The notes: generated by a model not told the origin, from the sequence alone. Positions 10,174 through 19,344 are shown, numbered from the stretch's first letter. The stretch is DNA of 64,000 bases from Acidobacteriota bacterium (GCA_013152385.1 JAADGL010000055.1:1-64000); one strand, 5' to 3'. Program-made: numbers and translations.

Positions 10174-11169
10174 ATGAAGTTTATGGTGACGGTTGTGATT
10201 GCAATTGTGATGTCATTTCCCGCTTTTGCCGGAGCGGAAATTCAGTTTGAGAAATTAAATGTGAATGCCGGGACACTTCACCCCAACAGCCGGGCGGAAA
10301 TTGTGTTCAAATTTAAAAATGCCGGCGATGCAACTCTGAAAATCAGTAAAGTCAATGCAGCCTGCGGCTGTACCGTTCCCAGGATTAACAAGCGGGAATT
10401 TGCGCCGGGAGAGTCCGGGGAACTGTTGCTGTGGTTTTATACTGCGGGCTATTATGGCAAGGTGAACAAAACAGCAACCATCATGTCCAACAGTCAGTCG
10501 AATCCCGTTGTGACGGTGTCGTTCAATGCTGTGGTGAAGGCGGAGCTGCTCCCGGATCAAACTAAAATTGAATTTCGGAATGTGGTTCCCGGAAAGGCGG
10601 TTGAAAAGGTCATCACAATCGGGAACCGGATGAATCGCCCGGCAAAACTCGGGAAAGGACGGGTTTTGTTCGGAAAGGAGCACATGGAGGAAACCGGGTT
10701 AAAATGGAAAGCCAGTCCACTTGCAAATGGTGATTTGGCTTTAAGATTTGAGCTTTGCTTGAAGCCGGGGATAAGGGCCGGCCGTCCGATTCACATGAAG
10801 GTGGCGTTTTCTACAAATTCAAAACTGGACCCTGAACTCATTTTTTATCTGACAATCCGCCCGATGCCTTCTATGGCGGCGACACCGTCTTCATTTTTTC
10901 TGCCCGGCCTGGTTCCCGGTGCGAAGCACGTGGCCGCAATTCACGTGAACAGTACCGGCGGGCAGAAACTGGTTGTTGACCGGGTACAGCTTCCGGGCAG
11001 GGTATTCAGCTATGAAATTGAGGTAAAATCCGAAACATCTTCGATTATCTGGCTCAATGTGAAGGATTCCGCAGAATCCGGCCGCTTGCAGGGGGGAATA
11101 CAGGTCGTTGCCACGGTTGCCGGCAGCCCCCGGATGCGGATAATTCCGGTGAAAGCTCAAATTCGATAA
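10174..11169 (+). CDS. DUF1573 secreted protein
   Basis: 331 residues. A signal peptide is clear (MKFMVTVVIAIVMSFPAFAGA). A DUF1573 domain follows, an immunoglobulin-like fold, with the signature FKFKNAGDATLKI and ACGCTVP. About 200 more residues form one or two further beta-rich Ig-like repeats. DUF1573 proteins are exported, often lipid- or surface-associated, and of unknown role. The ATG at 10174 is chosen because TCAGGAGGAAC lies directly before it and the signal peptide begins there; an in-frame extension to 10144 lacks both. It stands alone between the aldo/keto reductase and the nfeD operon. Confidence 0.85.
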   Translation: MKFMVTVVIAIVMSFPAFAGAEIQFEKLNVNAGTLHPNSRAEIVFKFKNAGDATLKISKVNAACGCTVPRINKREFAPGESGELLLWFYTAGYYGKVNKTATIMSNSQSNPVVTVSFNAVVKAELLPDQTKIEFRNVVPGKAVEKVITIGNRMNRPAKLGKGRVLFGKEHMEETGLKWKASPLANGDLALRFELCLKPGIRAGRPIHMKVAFSTNSKLDPELIFYLTIRPMPSMAATPSSFFLPGLVPGAKHVAAIHVNSTGGQKLVVDRVQLPGRVFSYEIEVKSETSSIIWLNVKDSAESGRLQGGIQVVATVAGSPRMRIIPVKAQIR

Positions 11170-11275
11170 TGATGAAAGATAGACGGAAAAAGAGCGCGCT
11201 GATCCATTCCTGACCGATTTTGAGGCATTGGGACAGTGGCCCGGCTCAATTGAAAGAAAGCGGCGGATCCTGTTC

Positions 11276-11303
11276 TTTACATTTTCGCAGGCTTCTTTAT
11301 AAT
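11276..11303 (+). promoter_or_regulatory. Promoter positioned for a leaderless nfeD transcript
   Basis: TTTACA (11276-11281), 16 bases, TATAAT (11298-11303). The expected transcript start, about 7 bases after the -10 element, coincides with the ATG at 11310. No Shine-Dalgarno sequence lies before that ATG. Confidence 0.6.
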
Positions 11304-11309
11304 AGATGT

Positions 11310-12617
11310 ATGTTTAGAAAGTTTCTCTTTGTCTTTTTTTGTACAGTCGGCCTGATGTTCTCAGGGCTTTCCCTTGCAGGGAGTCCCGCACCGGTGGCGG
11401 TAATTCATGTTCGGGATACGATTCAACCGGTTTCCGCTCAGTTTATTCTGGATGCGCTGAAGGATGCGAATGAAAATCCGGAAATTCGCCTGATTATCAT
11501 TATGCTGGACACTCCCGGGGGGCTGCTGTCTTCTACCCGGGACATCACCGGCGCGATTTTTGCTTCAGAAAAACCGGTTGCGGTTTATGTGCATCCTGCC
11601 GGAAGCCGGGCGGCTTCTGCGGGTTTTTTTATCCTTCTGTCTGCAAATTTTGCTGCCATGACACCGGGAACAAACGCAGGTGCCGCGCATCCTGTTTCCG
11701 CTATTCCATTGTTTAACAGCCCCTCTGAAAGCAAGGGAAAGAGCAGTGTAATGGCAGATAAGATGGTAGAAGACACCGCTGCTTTTATCCGGGCCATCGC
11801 GGAGAAGCGGGGCCGGGCAGTGGTGCCGGCGGAGCTGGCGGTTCGAAAAAGCCTGGCCTATTCTGCAAAGGAATGCAAAGAGAAAAATCTAATCAATTTT
11901 CTTGCATTGTCAACAGATGATCTGGTTCACCGGATTGCGGCGGCTAATCCGCAATTAAATCTGCCTGTGGCCGGTCCGGTAACGACTCTGGATTACCGCT
12001 ATTCTTTTCGGGAAAAACTGTTAAGCCGGCTGGCCTCTCCCGAACTGGTTTTTCTGCTGCTGATCGCCGGTGTGATCGGGATTTTCATTGAAATGAAAAC
12101 GCCGGGAGCAATTTTGCCGGGGCTTATCGGGGTGACTTCTCTGATTCTTTTTTTCTTTTCCATGCGGATACTTCCGATAAGTTTTGCCGGGATTCTGTTT
12201 ATTGTACTGGCAGTGGTGCTTTTTGTAATGGAAGTTAAAGTAGTCAGTTACGGATTTTTGACAATTGGAGGAATTATTTCTATGGTTATCGGTTCCATGA
12301 TGCTGTTTAAGCATGATCTTCCCGGGATGGGTATTCCCATGGGAACAATTGTCATCATTTCGCTTTCAGTGGCGCTGCTGGTTATTCTGTTGCTTCGGCT
12401 TGTGGTCAAGGCCCATCTGAAACAGGTGATTTCCGGGGAGGAGGGGATGATCGGCATGACCGGATTTGCGGTTCAGTCCTTTGAAAAGAAAGGAAAGGTT
12501 TTTGTAAACGGTGAATACTGGAATGCCGTTTCCACCGCACCGGTTGAAAAAAATCAGGAAATAGAGATTATTCAGGTTGAAAATATGGTTTTACATATCA
12601 AACCCAAGGAGGCGTAA
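11310..12617 (+). CDS. nfeD: NfeD-family membrane protein with ClpP-like serine protease domain
   Basis: 435 residues, the long NfeD form. Order: signal peptide (1-25), ClpP/SppA-like protease domain (about 30-235) with MLDTPGGLLSST for the oxyanion region and the nucleophile Ser in SRAASAGFFI, then four to five membrane segments (about 248-375). It ends in a soluble NfeD OB-fold (about 385-435, GMIGMTGFAVQSFEKKGKVF). Long NfeD proteins pair with slipins and cleave stomatin-type substrates at the membrane, and the slipin gene follows with zero spacing. The longer open frame from 11220 lacks a signal peptide at its start and is not used. The ATG sits where transcription should begin, so translation may be leaderless. 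Confidence 0.92.
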   Translation: MFRKFLFVFFCTVGLMFSGLSLAGSPAPVAVIHVRDTIQPVSAQFILDALKDANENPEIRLIIIMLDTPGGLLSSTRDITGAIFASEKPVAVYVHPAGSRAASAGFFILLSANFAAMTPGTNAGAAHPVSAIPLFNSPSESKGKSSVMADKMVEDTAAFIRAIAEKRGRAVVPAELAVRKSLAYSAKECKEKNLINFLALSTDDLVHRIAAANPQLNLPVAGPVTTLDYRYSFREKLLSRLASPELVFLLLIAGVIGIFIEMKTPGAILPGLIGVTSLILFFFSMRILPISFAGILFIVLAVVLFVMEVKVVSYGFLTIGGIISMVIGSMMLFKHDLPGMGIPMGTIVIISLSVALLVILLLRLVVKAHLKQVISGEEGMIGMTGFAVQSFEKKGKVFVNGEYWNAVSTAPVEKNQEIEIIQVENMVLHIKPKEA

Positions 12618-13376
12618 ATGGAACCCATTTTTGTCATTTTTATTGTTTTCGTATTGTACCTCTTCAGTTGTATTAAAATTCTTGCCGAATACGAGCGGGG
12701 AGTAATCTTTCGTCTGGGCCGTGTTCTGCACCATCCGAAAGGGCCAGGAATCATCTTTATTTTCAAGCCGTTTGACCGGATGGTCCGTATCAGTACCCGG
12801 ATTGTGGTGCTGGATGTTCCGCCTCAGGATACCATCACAAGGGACAATGTTTCCCTGAAAGTCAACGCGGTGGTTTATTTTCGGGTTCTGGACCCCATTA
12901 AAGCGGTGATTGAGGTGGAAAACTATCTCATGGCCACTTCCCAGCTTGCCCAGACGACCCTGCGCAGTGTGGTGGGGCAGGTGGAATTGGATGAACTCCT
13001 GTCTGACAGGGAAAAGTTGAATGTACATCTGCAGGATATTCTGGATAAACACACAGATCCGTGGGGTGTGAAGGTTACGGCTGTTGAAGTCAAGTATGTG
13101 GATCTGCCGGAGAATATGCAGCGGGCTATGGCAAAACAGGCGGAATCGGAGCGGGAAAAGCGGGCGAAGATTATTCATGCGGAAGGTGAATTTCAGGCGT
13201 CCAAACAGCTTGCGGCAGCTTCGGAAGTGATGGAAGTTTCCGGTATCGCTCTTCAATTGCGCTATCTCCAGACCCTGACTGAAATTGCCACGGAAAAAAA
13301 TTCCACCATTGTTTTTCCGCTCCCGCTGGAAATGCTGGACTTTTTTATGCAGAACCGGGATAGAGAAAAAGAGTAA
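12618..13376 (+). CDS. Slipin (stomatin/SPFH family)
   Basis: 252 residues. An N-terminal membrane hairpin (residues 2-20) is followed by [16 protein letters not shown] and an SPFH/band-7 domain with [25 protein letters not shown], the standard slipin signature. A helical tail rich in Ala/Glu/Lys ([21 protein letters not shown]) mediates oligomerisation in this family. The ATG directly abuts the nfeD stop, making a coupled nfeD-slipin pair thought to organise membrane microdomains and membrane-protein quality control. A terminator hairpin follows. Confidence 0.95.
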   Translation: MEPIFVIFIVFVLYLFSCIKILAEYERGVIFRLGRVLHHPKGPGIIFIFKPFDRMVRISTRIVVLDVPPQDTITRDNVSLKVNAVVYFRVLDPIKAVIEVENYLMATSQLAQTTLRSVVGQVELDELLSDREKLNVHLQDILDKHTDPWGVKVTAVEVKYVDLPENMQRAMAKQAESEREKRAKIIHAEGEFQASKQLAAASEVMEVSGIALQLRYLQTLTEIATEKNSTIVFPLPLEMLDFFMQNRDREKE

Positions 13377-13406
13377 AGGGAAGTGATTTTCCATAGCAAC
13401 TCACAA

Positions 13407-13437
13407 GCGGGGCGTTATTCAGCGCCCCGTTCTTATT
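13407..13437 (+). terminator. Rho-independent terminator after the slipin gene
   Basis: CGGGGCG (13408-13414), an 8-base loop and CGCCCCG (13423-13429), followed by TTCTTATT. Closes the nfeD-slipin unit. Confidence 0.7.
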
Positions 13438-13452
13438 CAGGCGGAGTCTAAA

Positions 13453-14550
13453 ATGGAACGAAAAGGGGAATTCACAGGTCTTGATATTCCGATATTGATT
13501 CGGGCTGCGGGAGAAAACCGCATGGATTGTATTCTGGCCCTTAAAACCGGAAGCCGGACAGTTCGTCTGTTCTTTGAGAAGGGCAGGGTTGCCTTTATCT
13601 CTTCCGATGACCCGGACGAGCGTTTCGGGGAATACCTGCTCTACAAAGGCGCCATTACGCTGGAGCAATACCAGTCCACTTCGGGGATGCTTTCGGGGGC
13701 GGGGAAGAGAATGGGTGATCTTCTGGTGGAACAGGGGATTCTGACTTATGAAGAATCCATGGATGCCCTGACCCGCTACATTCTGGAGCTGGGGACATCA
13801 CTGTTCCGGGAAAAACGGGGGATTTACGCTTTTCTGAAACCGGGAGATGCCGGGAGTCTTCCCATGGAGCTTTTTATTGACTACCGGAAGCTGATTTATG
13901 ACGGTGTGCGGCGCTATCACTCTCTTTCCCTCGTGCTGAAGATGATACCGGATACCGGATGCCGTCCGGATTTTACAGACAGTTCCGAGCAGATACTTCG
14001 TTATCTTGAGACGGATGTGGAAGAACAATCCATTGTGGAATGGATTAACGGAAGAAACACGGTTGCTTCCATTTGCAGCTACTCTTCCCTGACAGAATTT
14101 GAAACACTGAAAATCCTGGCCGGCCTGGGTTATTGCGGTTTCATTCAGTTCCACCGGCAGTCTTCCCCCCATGTCAGCGCTCAGGAAATGGAATACAAAA
14201 TTGAAGACCTGGTCCGTGCGTATAATGAAGATTTTGAATTTATTTACCGCTTTCTCAACGGGAAAGGAGAATCCGCTTTCTCGTCGGTGCATGACCGCGC
14301 GTTTGATATTGTCCGGGAAGAATTCGAAGATAAATGCAATGACCTGGATTTGAACAATTACGGCTTTCTGGATGTGGATGCTTTTCTTAAAAACGTTTTT
14401 CCGGTTCCGCAGGACGAACGGGTTCGTTTTTCTGAAAAGCTGTTGAAAGCCATTCGGAAAGCGCTTATAGTGGAGACGGGAAAGGTGCTGGGAAAACCGG
14501 TGCAGCAGGAATTGAAAAAAGGACTTGAAAAACATGAAACAACGGATTGA
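13453..14550 (+). CDS. DUF4388/PATAN-like regulatory protein
   Basis: 365 residues. The N-terminus matches the DUF4388 (PATAN) pattern, with GEFTGLDIPILIRAAGENRMDCILAL followed by RLFFEKGRVAFI, then helical segments resembling type II/IV secretion ATPase N-domains (GEYLLYKGAITLEQY, GDLLVEQGILTYEE). The remainder is helical with no recognised motif. Such proteins act in signal transduction, often near two-component or motility genes. It begins a tight operon: its end overlaps the SPOR-domain gene by 17 bases. The role here is unknown. Confidence 0.65.
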   Translation: MERKGEFTGLDIPILIRAAGENRMDCILALKTGSRTVRLFFEKGRVAFISSDDPDERFGEYLLYKGAITLEQYQSTSGMLSGAGKRMGDLLVEQGILTYEESMDALTRYILELGTSLFREKRGIYAFLKPGDAGSLPMELFIDYRKLIYDGVRRYHSLSLVLKMIPDTGCRPDFTDSSEQILRYLETDVEEQSIVEWINGRNTVASICSYSSLTEFETLKILAGLGYCGFIQFHRQSSPHVSAQEMEYKIEDLVRAYNEDFEFIYRFLNGKGESAFSSVHDRAFDIVREEFEDKCNDLDLNNYGFLDVDAFLKNVFPVPQDERVRFSEKLLKAIRKALIVETGKVLGKPVQQELKKGLEKHETTD

Positions 14551-15178
14551 ACCACCTGTTTTTACATGGTTTCTTGTGGGAGCGCTCTTGTTTTCTGCAC
14601 TGACCTTTCTCCTCGGGATATGGGTCTGTTCCAATGCTCCCCGGGCCGGCTACAACGCCGGGGATGAGGTGCCTACCGTTGTGGAACAGAAAAATCATTC
14701 CATCGTTATCACACCGCCGGAAAAAGAAACGCTTCCGCCCCGGAATGCCCCGGCCCCTTTTCCGGTGGAATCCCCTTCTTTGAACAAAGTGGAACAAAAA
14801 CCGGCACCGGTGGTAAATAAGAAGAGCAAAAAAGCAGCCCCAAGCCAGGTAACAAAGAAGAAGAACCTTCGGAAAACACGAAAAAAAACGATAAAAACAA
14901 AAACAGTGAAAAAGACAGGCCGCATAACTTCGACCCGTCAAACCGGTAAAATTTACTATGTGCAGCTTACTGCCACAGTGAACCGGAAACTGGCGGAAAA
15001 AATGAAACAGAGCTATGCCGCCAGAGGCTACAACATGTACCTTGTTACAGAGAGAAAACACGGAAAAATCCTGTATAAGGTCCGAATCGGTGTATTCAAA
15101 GAATGGAAAAAAGCCAAAGCAATCGCGGAAAAAATCCGCAGAGAGGATAAGCTGAAACCATGGATAATCGCAATGTAA
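14534..15178 (+). CDS. Membrane-anchored SPOR-domain protein
   Basis: 214 residues. A single membrane segment (about 11-33, FTWFLVGALLFSALTFLLGIW) is followed by a Pro-rich then Lys-rich linker (35-135), extremely basic from about 95 to 130. The C-terminal SPOR-like domain (about 138-214) starts at YYVQLTAT and includes YNMYLVTE and LYKVRIGVFKEWKKAKAIAEKI. SPOR domains bind denuded peptidoglycan glycans at division sites, consistent with an inner-membrane protein facing the periplasm. The ATG at 14534 has AGGA 11 bases upstream and is preferred to an in-frame TTG at 14525. It overlaps lipA by 19 bases. Confidence 0.8.
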   Translation: MKQRIEPPVFTWFLVGALLFSALTFLLGIWVCSNAPRAGYNAGDEVPTVVEQKNHSIVITPPEKETLPPRNAPAPFPVESPSLNKVEQKPAPVVNKKSKKAAPSQVTKKKNLRKTRKKTIKTKTVKKTGRITSTRQTGKIYYVQLTATVNRKLAEKMKQSYAARGYNMYLVTERKHGKILYKVRIGVFKEWKKAKAIAEKIRREDKLKPWIIAM

Positions 15179-16035
15179 CCCGCCTGCCGGACTGGATTCG
15201 GAAAGAACGGATCAGTTTGAAAGAACTCCACGAAATGAAGGTTCTGCTCCGGGAACAGCGGCTCCATACCGTATGTGAATCCGCCATGTGCCCCAACCGG
15301 GGGGAATGTTTCAGGAGAGGAACTGCGACATTTCTCCTCCTCGGCGATATTTGCACAAGAAATTGCGGCTTTTGCAATATTGTTTCCGGCAGGCCCGGCC
15401 CGGTGGATTTTGAAGAGCCCCTGCGGGTGGCGGAAACGGTGAAGGAAATGGGAATAAAATATGCTGTATTGACCATGGTAAACCGGGATGATCTCACTGA
15501 CGGCGGAGCGGGAATTGTGGCGAAAACCGTTCGGAAAATCAAAGAAATAACCCCGGAAACACGGGTAGAAGCACTTGTGGGGGACTTTCAGGGAAAGCAA
15601 AGCGCCCTTCAAACGGTTATTGACAGCCCCATTGACGTATTCAATCACAACATTGAAATGGCGGAGCGGCTTTTTCCCCGGATTCGCCCCAGAGCGGACT
15701 ACCGGCAGTCTCTGCAAATTTTGAAACAGGCTTCCCGAAGGGCCGGGGTTCCGGTTAAATCCGGTTTCATGGTGGGGCTTGGGGAAAAAGAAGAAGAAAT
15801 ACAGGCACTGATGTCTGACCTTCTGGAAGCCGGGGTTCAGATTGTTACAATCGGGCAATACCTCCGCCCTTCTGCCCGCAATGTGAAGGTGGCAAAATAC
15901 TACTCACCGGAAGAATTCGATACCCTGGCGGCGAAGGGCAGAAAAATGGGCTTTACCCATGTGTTTGCCGGGCCTTTTGTCCGAAGCTCATACATGGCGG
16001 AAGAAGTTTTTGGAGTTGTCAGTTATGACGGATAA
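15160..16035 (+). CDS. lipA: Lipoyl synthase
   Basis: 291 residues. Radical-SAM enzyme that inserts two sulfurs into protein-bound octanoyl groups. Both cluster motifs are intact: auxiliary cluster CESAMCPNRGEC (CX4CX5C) and radical-SAM cluster CTRNCGFC (CX3CX2C). The C-terminal RSSYMAEE supplies the conserved Arg-Ser-Ser ligand. The central segment reads TMVNRDDLTDGGA, where most LipA have TSVDRDDLPDGGA. The gene overlaps SPOR and psd genes on both sides. No lipB or gcvH accompanies it; the H-like protein at 40593 lacks a lipoylatable lysine and is not an evident substrate. Confidence 0.96.
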   Translation: MDNRNVTRLPDWIRKERISLKELHEMKVLLREQRLHTVCESAMCPNRGECFRRGTATFLLLGDICTRNCGFCNIVSGRPGPVDFEEPLRVAETVKEMGIKYAVLTMVNRDDLTDGGAGIVAKTVRKIKEITPETRVEALVGDFQGKQSALQTVIDSPIDVFNHNIEMAERLFPRIRPRADYRQSLQILKQASRRAGVPVKSGFMVGLGEKEEEIQALMSDLLEAGVQIVTIGQYLRPSARNVKVAKYYSPEEFDTLAAKGRKMGFTHVFAGPFVRSSYMAEEVFGVVSYDG

Positions 16036-16888
16036 AAACAAGATGTCCCTTCGCAGCGGATTGAAAGCTTTCTTTATGCTGATGCTGTCCGCTCCTGTTT
16101 TTTCCCGGATTTTCGGGCGTCTGGCGGCGTGGAAACGTCCCCGCCGGCTGGCGGCCGCGTTAACCCGCCGCTTTATTGCAATGTACGGCATTGATACGAG
16201 TGAAGTGGAAAAACCGGTGGATGAATATCCCTCCCTTTCCGCCTTCTTTGTCCGGCGGCTGAAACCGGGGGTCCGGCCGGTGGACAGCGATCCGGCTGTT
16301 ATTGTTTCCCCGGTGGACGGGCTGGCCATGACAATGGGAACACTGACAGAAAAGCCGGAAGCATTTCAAATCAAAGGCAGAAGCTATGCACTTGAAAAAC
16401 TTGTGCCGGAAGGAACGGACCTGGCTCCTTACCGGGGCGGTTATTTTGTGCAGCTCTACCTTTCTCCGAAAGATTATCACCGGATTCATTTTCCCTTTGA
16501 CAGCCATGTTTCCCGCGCCAGCTACCGGAAAGGGCGGCTGCTGCCGGTGAACCCTTTCTCCCTTTCCCACTTTAAAAACGTATTTCCCGAAAACGAACGA
16601 ATCATACTTGAACTGGAACACCGGAGCCAAAAGGTGCTGATGGCGTTGGTGGGTGCCTTGAACGTGGGTCGGATCGGCCTGGTATTTTCTGATTTTGAAA
16701 CCAACTGTGGCAGACGAAGAGACCGGGAAATTCCGCTGAACCGGGAGCAGGGGGGAAAAGGGGAAGAACTGGGCTGGTTCATGATGGGCTCCACCGTTAT
16801 TCTCTTCTTTCCCGAAAAGGTGTTCGAACCGTTGATTCGGGAAGGCGAAAAAGTCCGTGTCGGCCAGTCCATTGGGAAATGGCGGTAA
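16025..16888 (+). CDS. psd: Phosphatidylserine decarboxylase proenzyme
   Basis: 287 residues. Makes phosphatidylethanolamine from phosphatidylserine at the inner membrane. Family features: SPVDGLAM (catalytic Asp region), LYLSPKDYHRIHFPFD (conserved His), and the self-cleavage site seen as MMGSTVILFF, where Gly-Ser is cut to form the pyruvoyl group; canonical proteins have LGST. The ATG at 16025 overlaps the lipA stop by 11 bases and gives a sensible N-terminus. A longer open frame to 15959 runs through lipA and is not used. It overlaps the next gene by 10 bases. Confidence 0.93.
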   Translation: MTDKNKMSLRSGLKAFFMLMLSAPVFSRIFGRLAAWKRPRRLAAALTRRFIAMYGIDTSEVEKPVDEYPSLSAFFVRRLKPGVRPVDSDPAVIVSPVDGLAMTMGTLTEKPEAFQIKGRSYALEKLVPEGTDLAPYRGGYFVQLYLSPKDYHRIHFPFDSHVSRASYRKGRLLPVNPFSLSHFKNVFPENERIILELEHRSQKVLMALVGALNVGRIGLVFSDFETNCGRRRDREIPLNREQGGKGEELGWFMMGSTVILFFPEKVFEPLIREGEKVRVGQSIGKWR

Positions 16889-17964
16889 ACTTCCGGAATC
16901 TGCGCAATGCCGGCACTTTCCGCAGACGGAAAACGTCCGGCCCCGAAAACCCGCTTCCGTTCAAAACGCAAACCCGGGTGAAACTGTCACCGGATGAGAT
17001 TCCCGTAACCGGAAACTTACGGATGTTGACCGGGCTTTCTGCGCCTCTGTCCCGGCTGTGTTTTTTTGATACGGAAACCACCGGCCTGTCCGGCGGTGCG
17101 GGGAGCATGATTTTTCAGGCCGGCGTCGGTTACTTTGAAGGAAACGGGCTGGTTGTTGATCAGTTTTTCATTTCATCCCCGGCGGATGAGCCGGCATTTT
17201 TGTCGGCATTGACTGAAATTCTCAAATTCAGGCCCGCCGTGGTCACCTATAACGGCAAAAGTTTTGATATTCCGCTTTTAAACACCCGTTTGATTCTGAA
17301 CCGGATGGAAGAACTCCGGCTGAACGTAATTGACCTGCTCCATGTATCCCGCTCTGTCTGGAAACATCACATGCCGTCCTTCCGTCTCATTGACGTGGAA
17401 CAGCGGGTGCTTGGGATTTTCAGGAAAAACGACCTGCCGGGCTCCATGGTTCCCGGTGTCTACCGCAACTACATCCTCGGCAGGGACAGCGGCGAAATAC
17501 GCGAAGTACTTCGCCACAACCGGCAGGATATCATTTCTCTTGCACGTCTCCTGTCATGCCTTGCCTCATCCTGCAAGGATGAAGATGACCCCCATGTCCT
17601 TCTGGCGCTTGCCGGAAAGCATCTTCAAAACAAAAATGCCGATGCCTGTATCAATGCCGCGTCCCGGTGCCTCTGCGGCCCGGTTCCGGAAAAGGTCCGG
17701 GCTGAGACACTGTGGCTGGCGTCACTGGCATTGAAACGGAGGGGGGAACTGGCCCGGGCGGCAAAAGTGTGGGCAAGGCTTTCTTCGCGGCAGGCAAAAA
17801 TTGAACTGGCAAAGTATCTGGAACACACTGCCGGAGACTACGAAGCTGCGCTGCGGGTGGTAAACCGCCTGCTGCGTGCGGACAACATGCCGCCCCGGAT
17901 TCGGCACCTTCTCCTCCACCGGAGAAACCGTCTCCGGAAAAAAAGCTGTAATTTCCGGACATAA
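16879..17964 (+). CDS. YprB-type RNase H-like exonuclease domain protein with helical repeats
   Basis: 361 residues. A DEDD-type 3'-5' exonuclease fold spans about 50-230. Exo I is seen as CFFDTETTGLSGG, exo II as VVTYNGKSFDIPLL (the Asn-Gly-Lys-x-Phe-Asp pattern of YprB/PF13482 proteins) and exo III around VLRHNRQDIISLARLL. A C-terminal helical region (about 235-345) looks like TPR-type repeats (ALAGKHLQNKNADACINAA, ALKRRGELARAAKVWARL). The substrate (DNA or RNA) is not known for this family. It is last in the operon starting at 13453. A weak terminator follows. Confidence 0.8.
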   Translation: MAVNFRNLRNAGTFRRRKTSGPENPLPFKTQTRVKLSPDEIPVTGNLRMLTGLSAPLSRLCFFDTETTGLSGGAGSMIFQAGVGYFEGNGLVVDQFFISSPADEPAFLSALTEILKFRPAVVTYNGKSFDIPLLNTRLILNRMEELRLNVIDLLHVSRSVWKHHMPSFRLIDVEQRVLGIFRKNDLPGSMVPGVYRNYILGRDSGEIREVLRHNRQDIISLARLLSCLASSCKDEDDPHVLLALAGKHLQNKNADACINAASRCLCGPVPEKVRAETLWLASLALKRRGELARAAKVWARLSSRQAKIELAKYLEHTAGDYEAALRVVNRLLRADNMPPRIRHLLLHRRNRLRKKSCNFRT

Positions 17965-17984
17965 GCAGCCAAAATATAAACTCA

Positions 17985-18018
17985 AGTTTACGTTGGGTAA
18001 ACTAATACGGTTTTTTTT
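17985..18018 (+). terminator. Possible terminator between convergent genes
   Basis: AGTTTAC (17985-17991), loop GTTGG, GTAAACT (17997-18003), then seven bases and a run of eight T (18011-18018). The stem is AT-rich and the T run is offset, so this is only plausible. Confidence 0.4.
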
Positions 18019-18081
18019 CCGAGCTTGCCGCATCTGTGTTGATGGTGGCAATGATTGTCAGTTTTTCTGTTCCGGTTCCGT

Positions 18082-18762
18082 TTACATTGCAAGGAAATTT
18101 TCAAAAATCCGGCCGGCCGGCTCAAGCTGTTGTTGTGCCGGAAGAGTGCCGATGAAATGTTTTTCCGCTCCTGGGTCACTTTTTCTGACCTGTTGAAAGA
18201 TGAATTCAGCTTCGGAAGGGCCGTATTCCGGATGAAACTGGATTCCCCAGGCCGGAAGGTTCCGATACCGGAAGAGGTGAACGGCACATTGGGGTGTTTT
18301 TGCAAAAATCCTGAAATCGGATTCAGGCAGGTTGCAGACTTCATCGTAATGGGAAACCATGGCGGTAATCTTCCGCAGGGTTCCGGCCAGTGCGCAGGGG
18401 GAGATTTCGATTTCAGCCCATCCGAATTCAGGGGTTTCTGCCCGGCGGACACAAGAGCGCCCGGCCAGAACCCGCGCCAGAAACTGGTGTCCGTAACAAA
18501 TTCCCAATACCGGTTTTTCTGCTTTTACCCAATCCCGGGTCAGAATTTCCAGCGGTGCAGTCCACGGATAGTCGTCCAGCGCGGAGGTTTCCGAGCCGGA
18601 GATAAGGAGATGGGAAAAGGGTGTAATACCGGTTCCGTTCTTCAGTTCAGTCATACGGAGTACCTGGATATCGGCTCCATCCAGTTTCCGGGTAATTGCC
18701 CTGTTAAAATCCTTCGCGTAATCGTCCCGCTTAAAACAGTTGATTACCAGTATCCGTTGCAT
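18082..18762 (-). CDS. Class I glutamine amidotransferase (GMP synthase-like)
   Basis: 226 residues. The triad residues are visible: Cys in VLGICYGHQFLA, His and Glu in GIQFHPEYG. This is the free-standing GATase1_GMPS-like group, in which some members are gamma-glutamyl hydrolases or transferases acting on small metabolites. No synthetase partner is adjacent, so whether it delivers ammonia or hydrolyses gamma-glutamyl compounds is unknown. It diverges from the FMN-binding gene at 18840 over a 77-base intergenic region. Confidence 0.88.
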   Translation of the reverse strand: MQRILVINCFKRDDYAKDFNRAITRKLDGADIQVLRMTELKNGTGITPFSHLLISGSETSALDDYPWTAPLEILTRDWVKAEKPVLGICYGHQFLARVLAGRSCVRRAETPEFGWAEIEISPCALAGTLRKITAMVSHYDEVCNLPESDFRIFAKTPQCAVHLFRYRNLPAWGIQFHPEYGPSEAEFIFQQVRKSDPGAEKHFIGTLPAQQQLEPAGRIFENFLAM

Positions 18763-18792
18763 GCCTGTTTCTCCTTTTCAGAACATTTTCCC

Positions 18793-18808
18793 CTGAATTC
18801 AGTATAAT
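18793..18808. promoter_or_regulatory. Palindrome and -10 element between divergent genes
   Basis: A perfect 10-bp palindrome CTGAATTCAG (18793-18802) touches TATAAT (18803-18808), placed to start the 18840 gene at about 18815. No good -35 element is seen, which would fit an activator-dependent promoter, but palindromes of this size also occur by chance. Confidence 0.35.
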
Positions 18809-18839
18809 AAATCATTATTCATCAATCCGGGAGGTAAAA

Positions 18840-19271
18840 ATGAATCAACTAAAAGAAAAAATCATGAAAATACTCACACCCCATCAGTTAATGTGCCTGG
18901 CAACCCTGACAAAAGAAGGGAAACCGTGGGTTCGTTATGTAACCGGTGAAGCCCCGGATGACGAAACAATCCGAATCGCTACTTTTTCAAATTCCAGGAA
19001 AGTAGCCCAGATTCAAAATAATCCCGAAGTTCACATCACCTGTGGGTTCACAATTCCGGAGCAAAGCCGCGGTTACCTCCAGATCGCCGGTACCGCACAG
19101 GTCAGCAATTCGGAGGAAGACCGGAATCTCTGCTGGCATGACGGGCTGAAAGAATATTTCAAAGGGCCTGACGACCCGCTTTATTCAGTGATTTTTGTTC
19201 ATCCGTACCGCATTGAGTATATGGGGCCCGGCGCAATGAAACCGGAAGTATGGGAACCAACGCGAAACTGA
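18840..19271 (+). CDS. Pyridoxamine 5'-phosphate oxidase-like FMN-binding protein
   Basis: 143 residues with the split-barrel flavin-binding fold of the PNPOx-like group (general stress protein 26 type): MCLATLTKEGKPWVRYV, then RIATFSNSRKVAQIQNNPEVHIT, then a barrel strand YLQIAGTAQV. These proteins bind FMN, F420 or heme. It is too short and lacks the C-terminal pyridoxal-phosphate site of true PdxH. A strong GGGAGG ribosome binding site precedes the ATG. It is convergent with glgA. Confidence 0.85.
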   Translation: MNQLKEKIMKILTPHQLMCLATLTKEGKPWVRYVTGEAPDDETIRIATFSNSRKVAQIQNNPEVHITCGFTIPEQSRGYLQIAGTAQVSNSEEDRNLCWHDGLKEYFKGPDDPLYSVIFVHPYRIEYMGPGAMKPEVWEPTRN

Positions 19272-19344
19272 TTACAGCTGGCACAGATTGCCGCCGCCGG
19301 TATCGGATACAGGCATAGATTCGGAAACCGGAGCAAGTCCGCCG

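Noticed and set aside
15160-16035. LipA as the enzyme that lipoylates the 40593 H-like protein
   Set aside because: That protein has no lysine in the hairpin that carries lipoate.
19281-19296. TGGCACAGATTGCC after the FMN-binding gene
   Set aside because: It looks like sigma-54, but GG and GC are eight, not ten, bases apart, and it lies between convergent gene ends.
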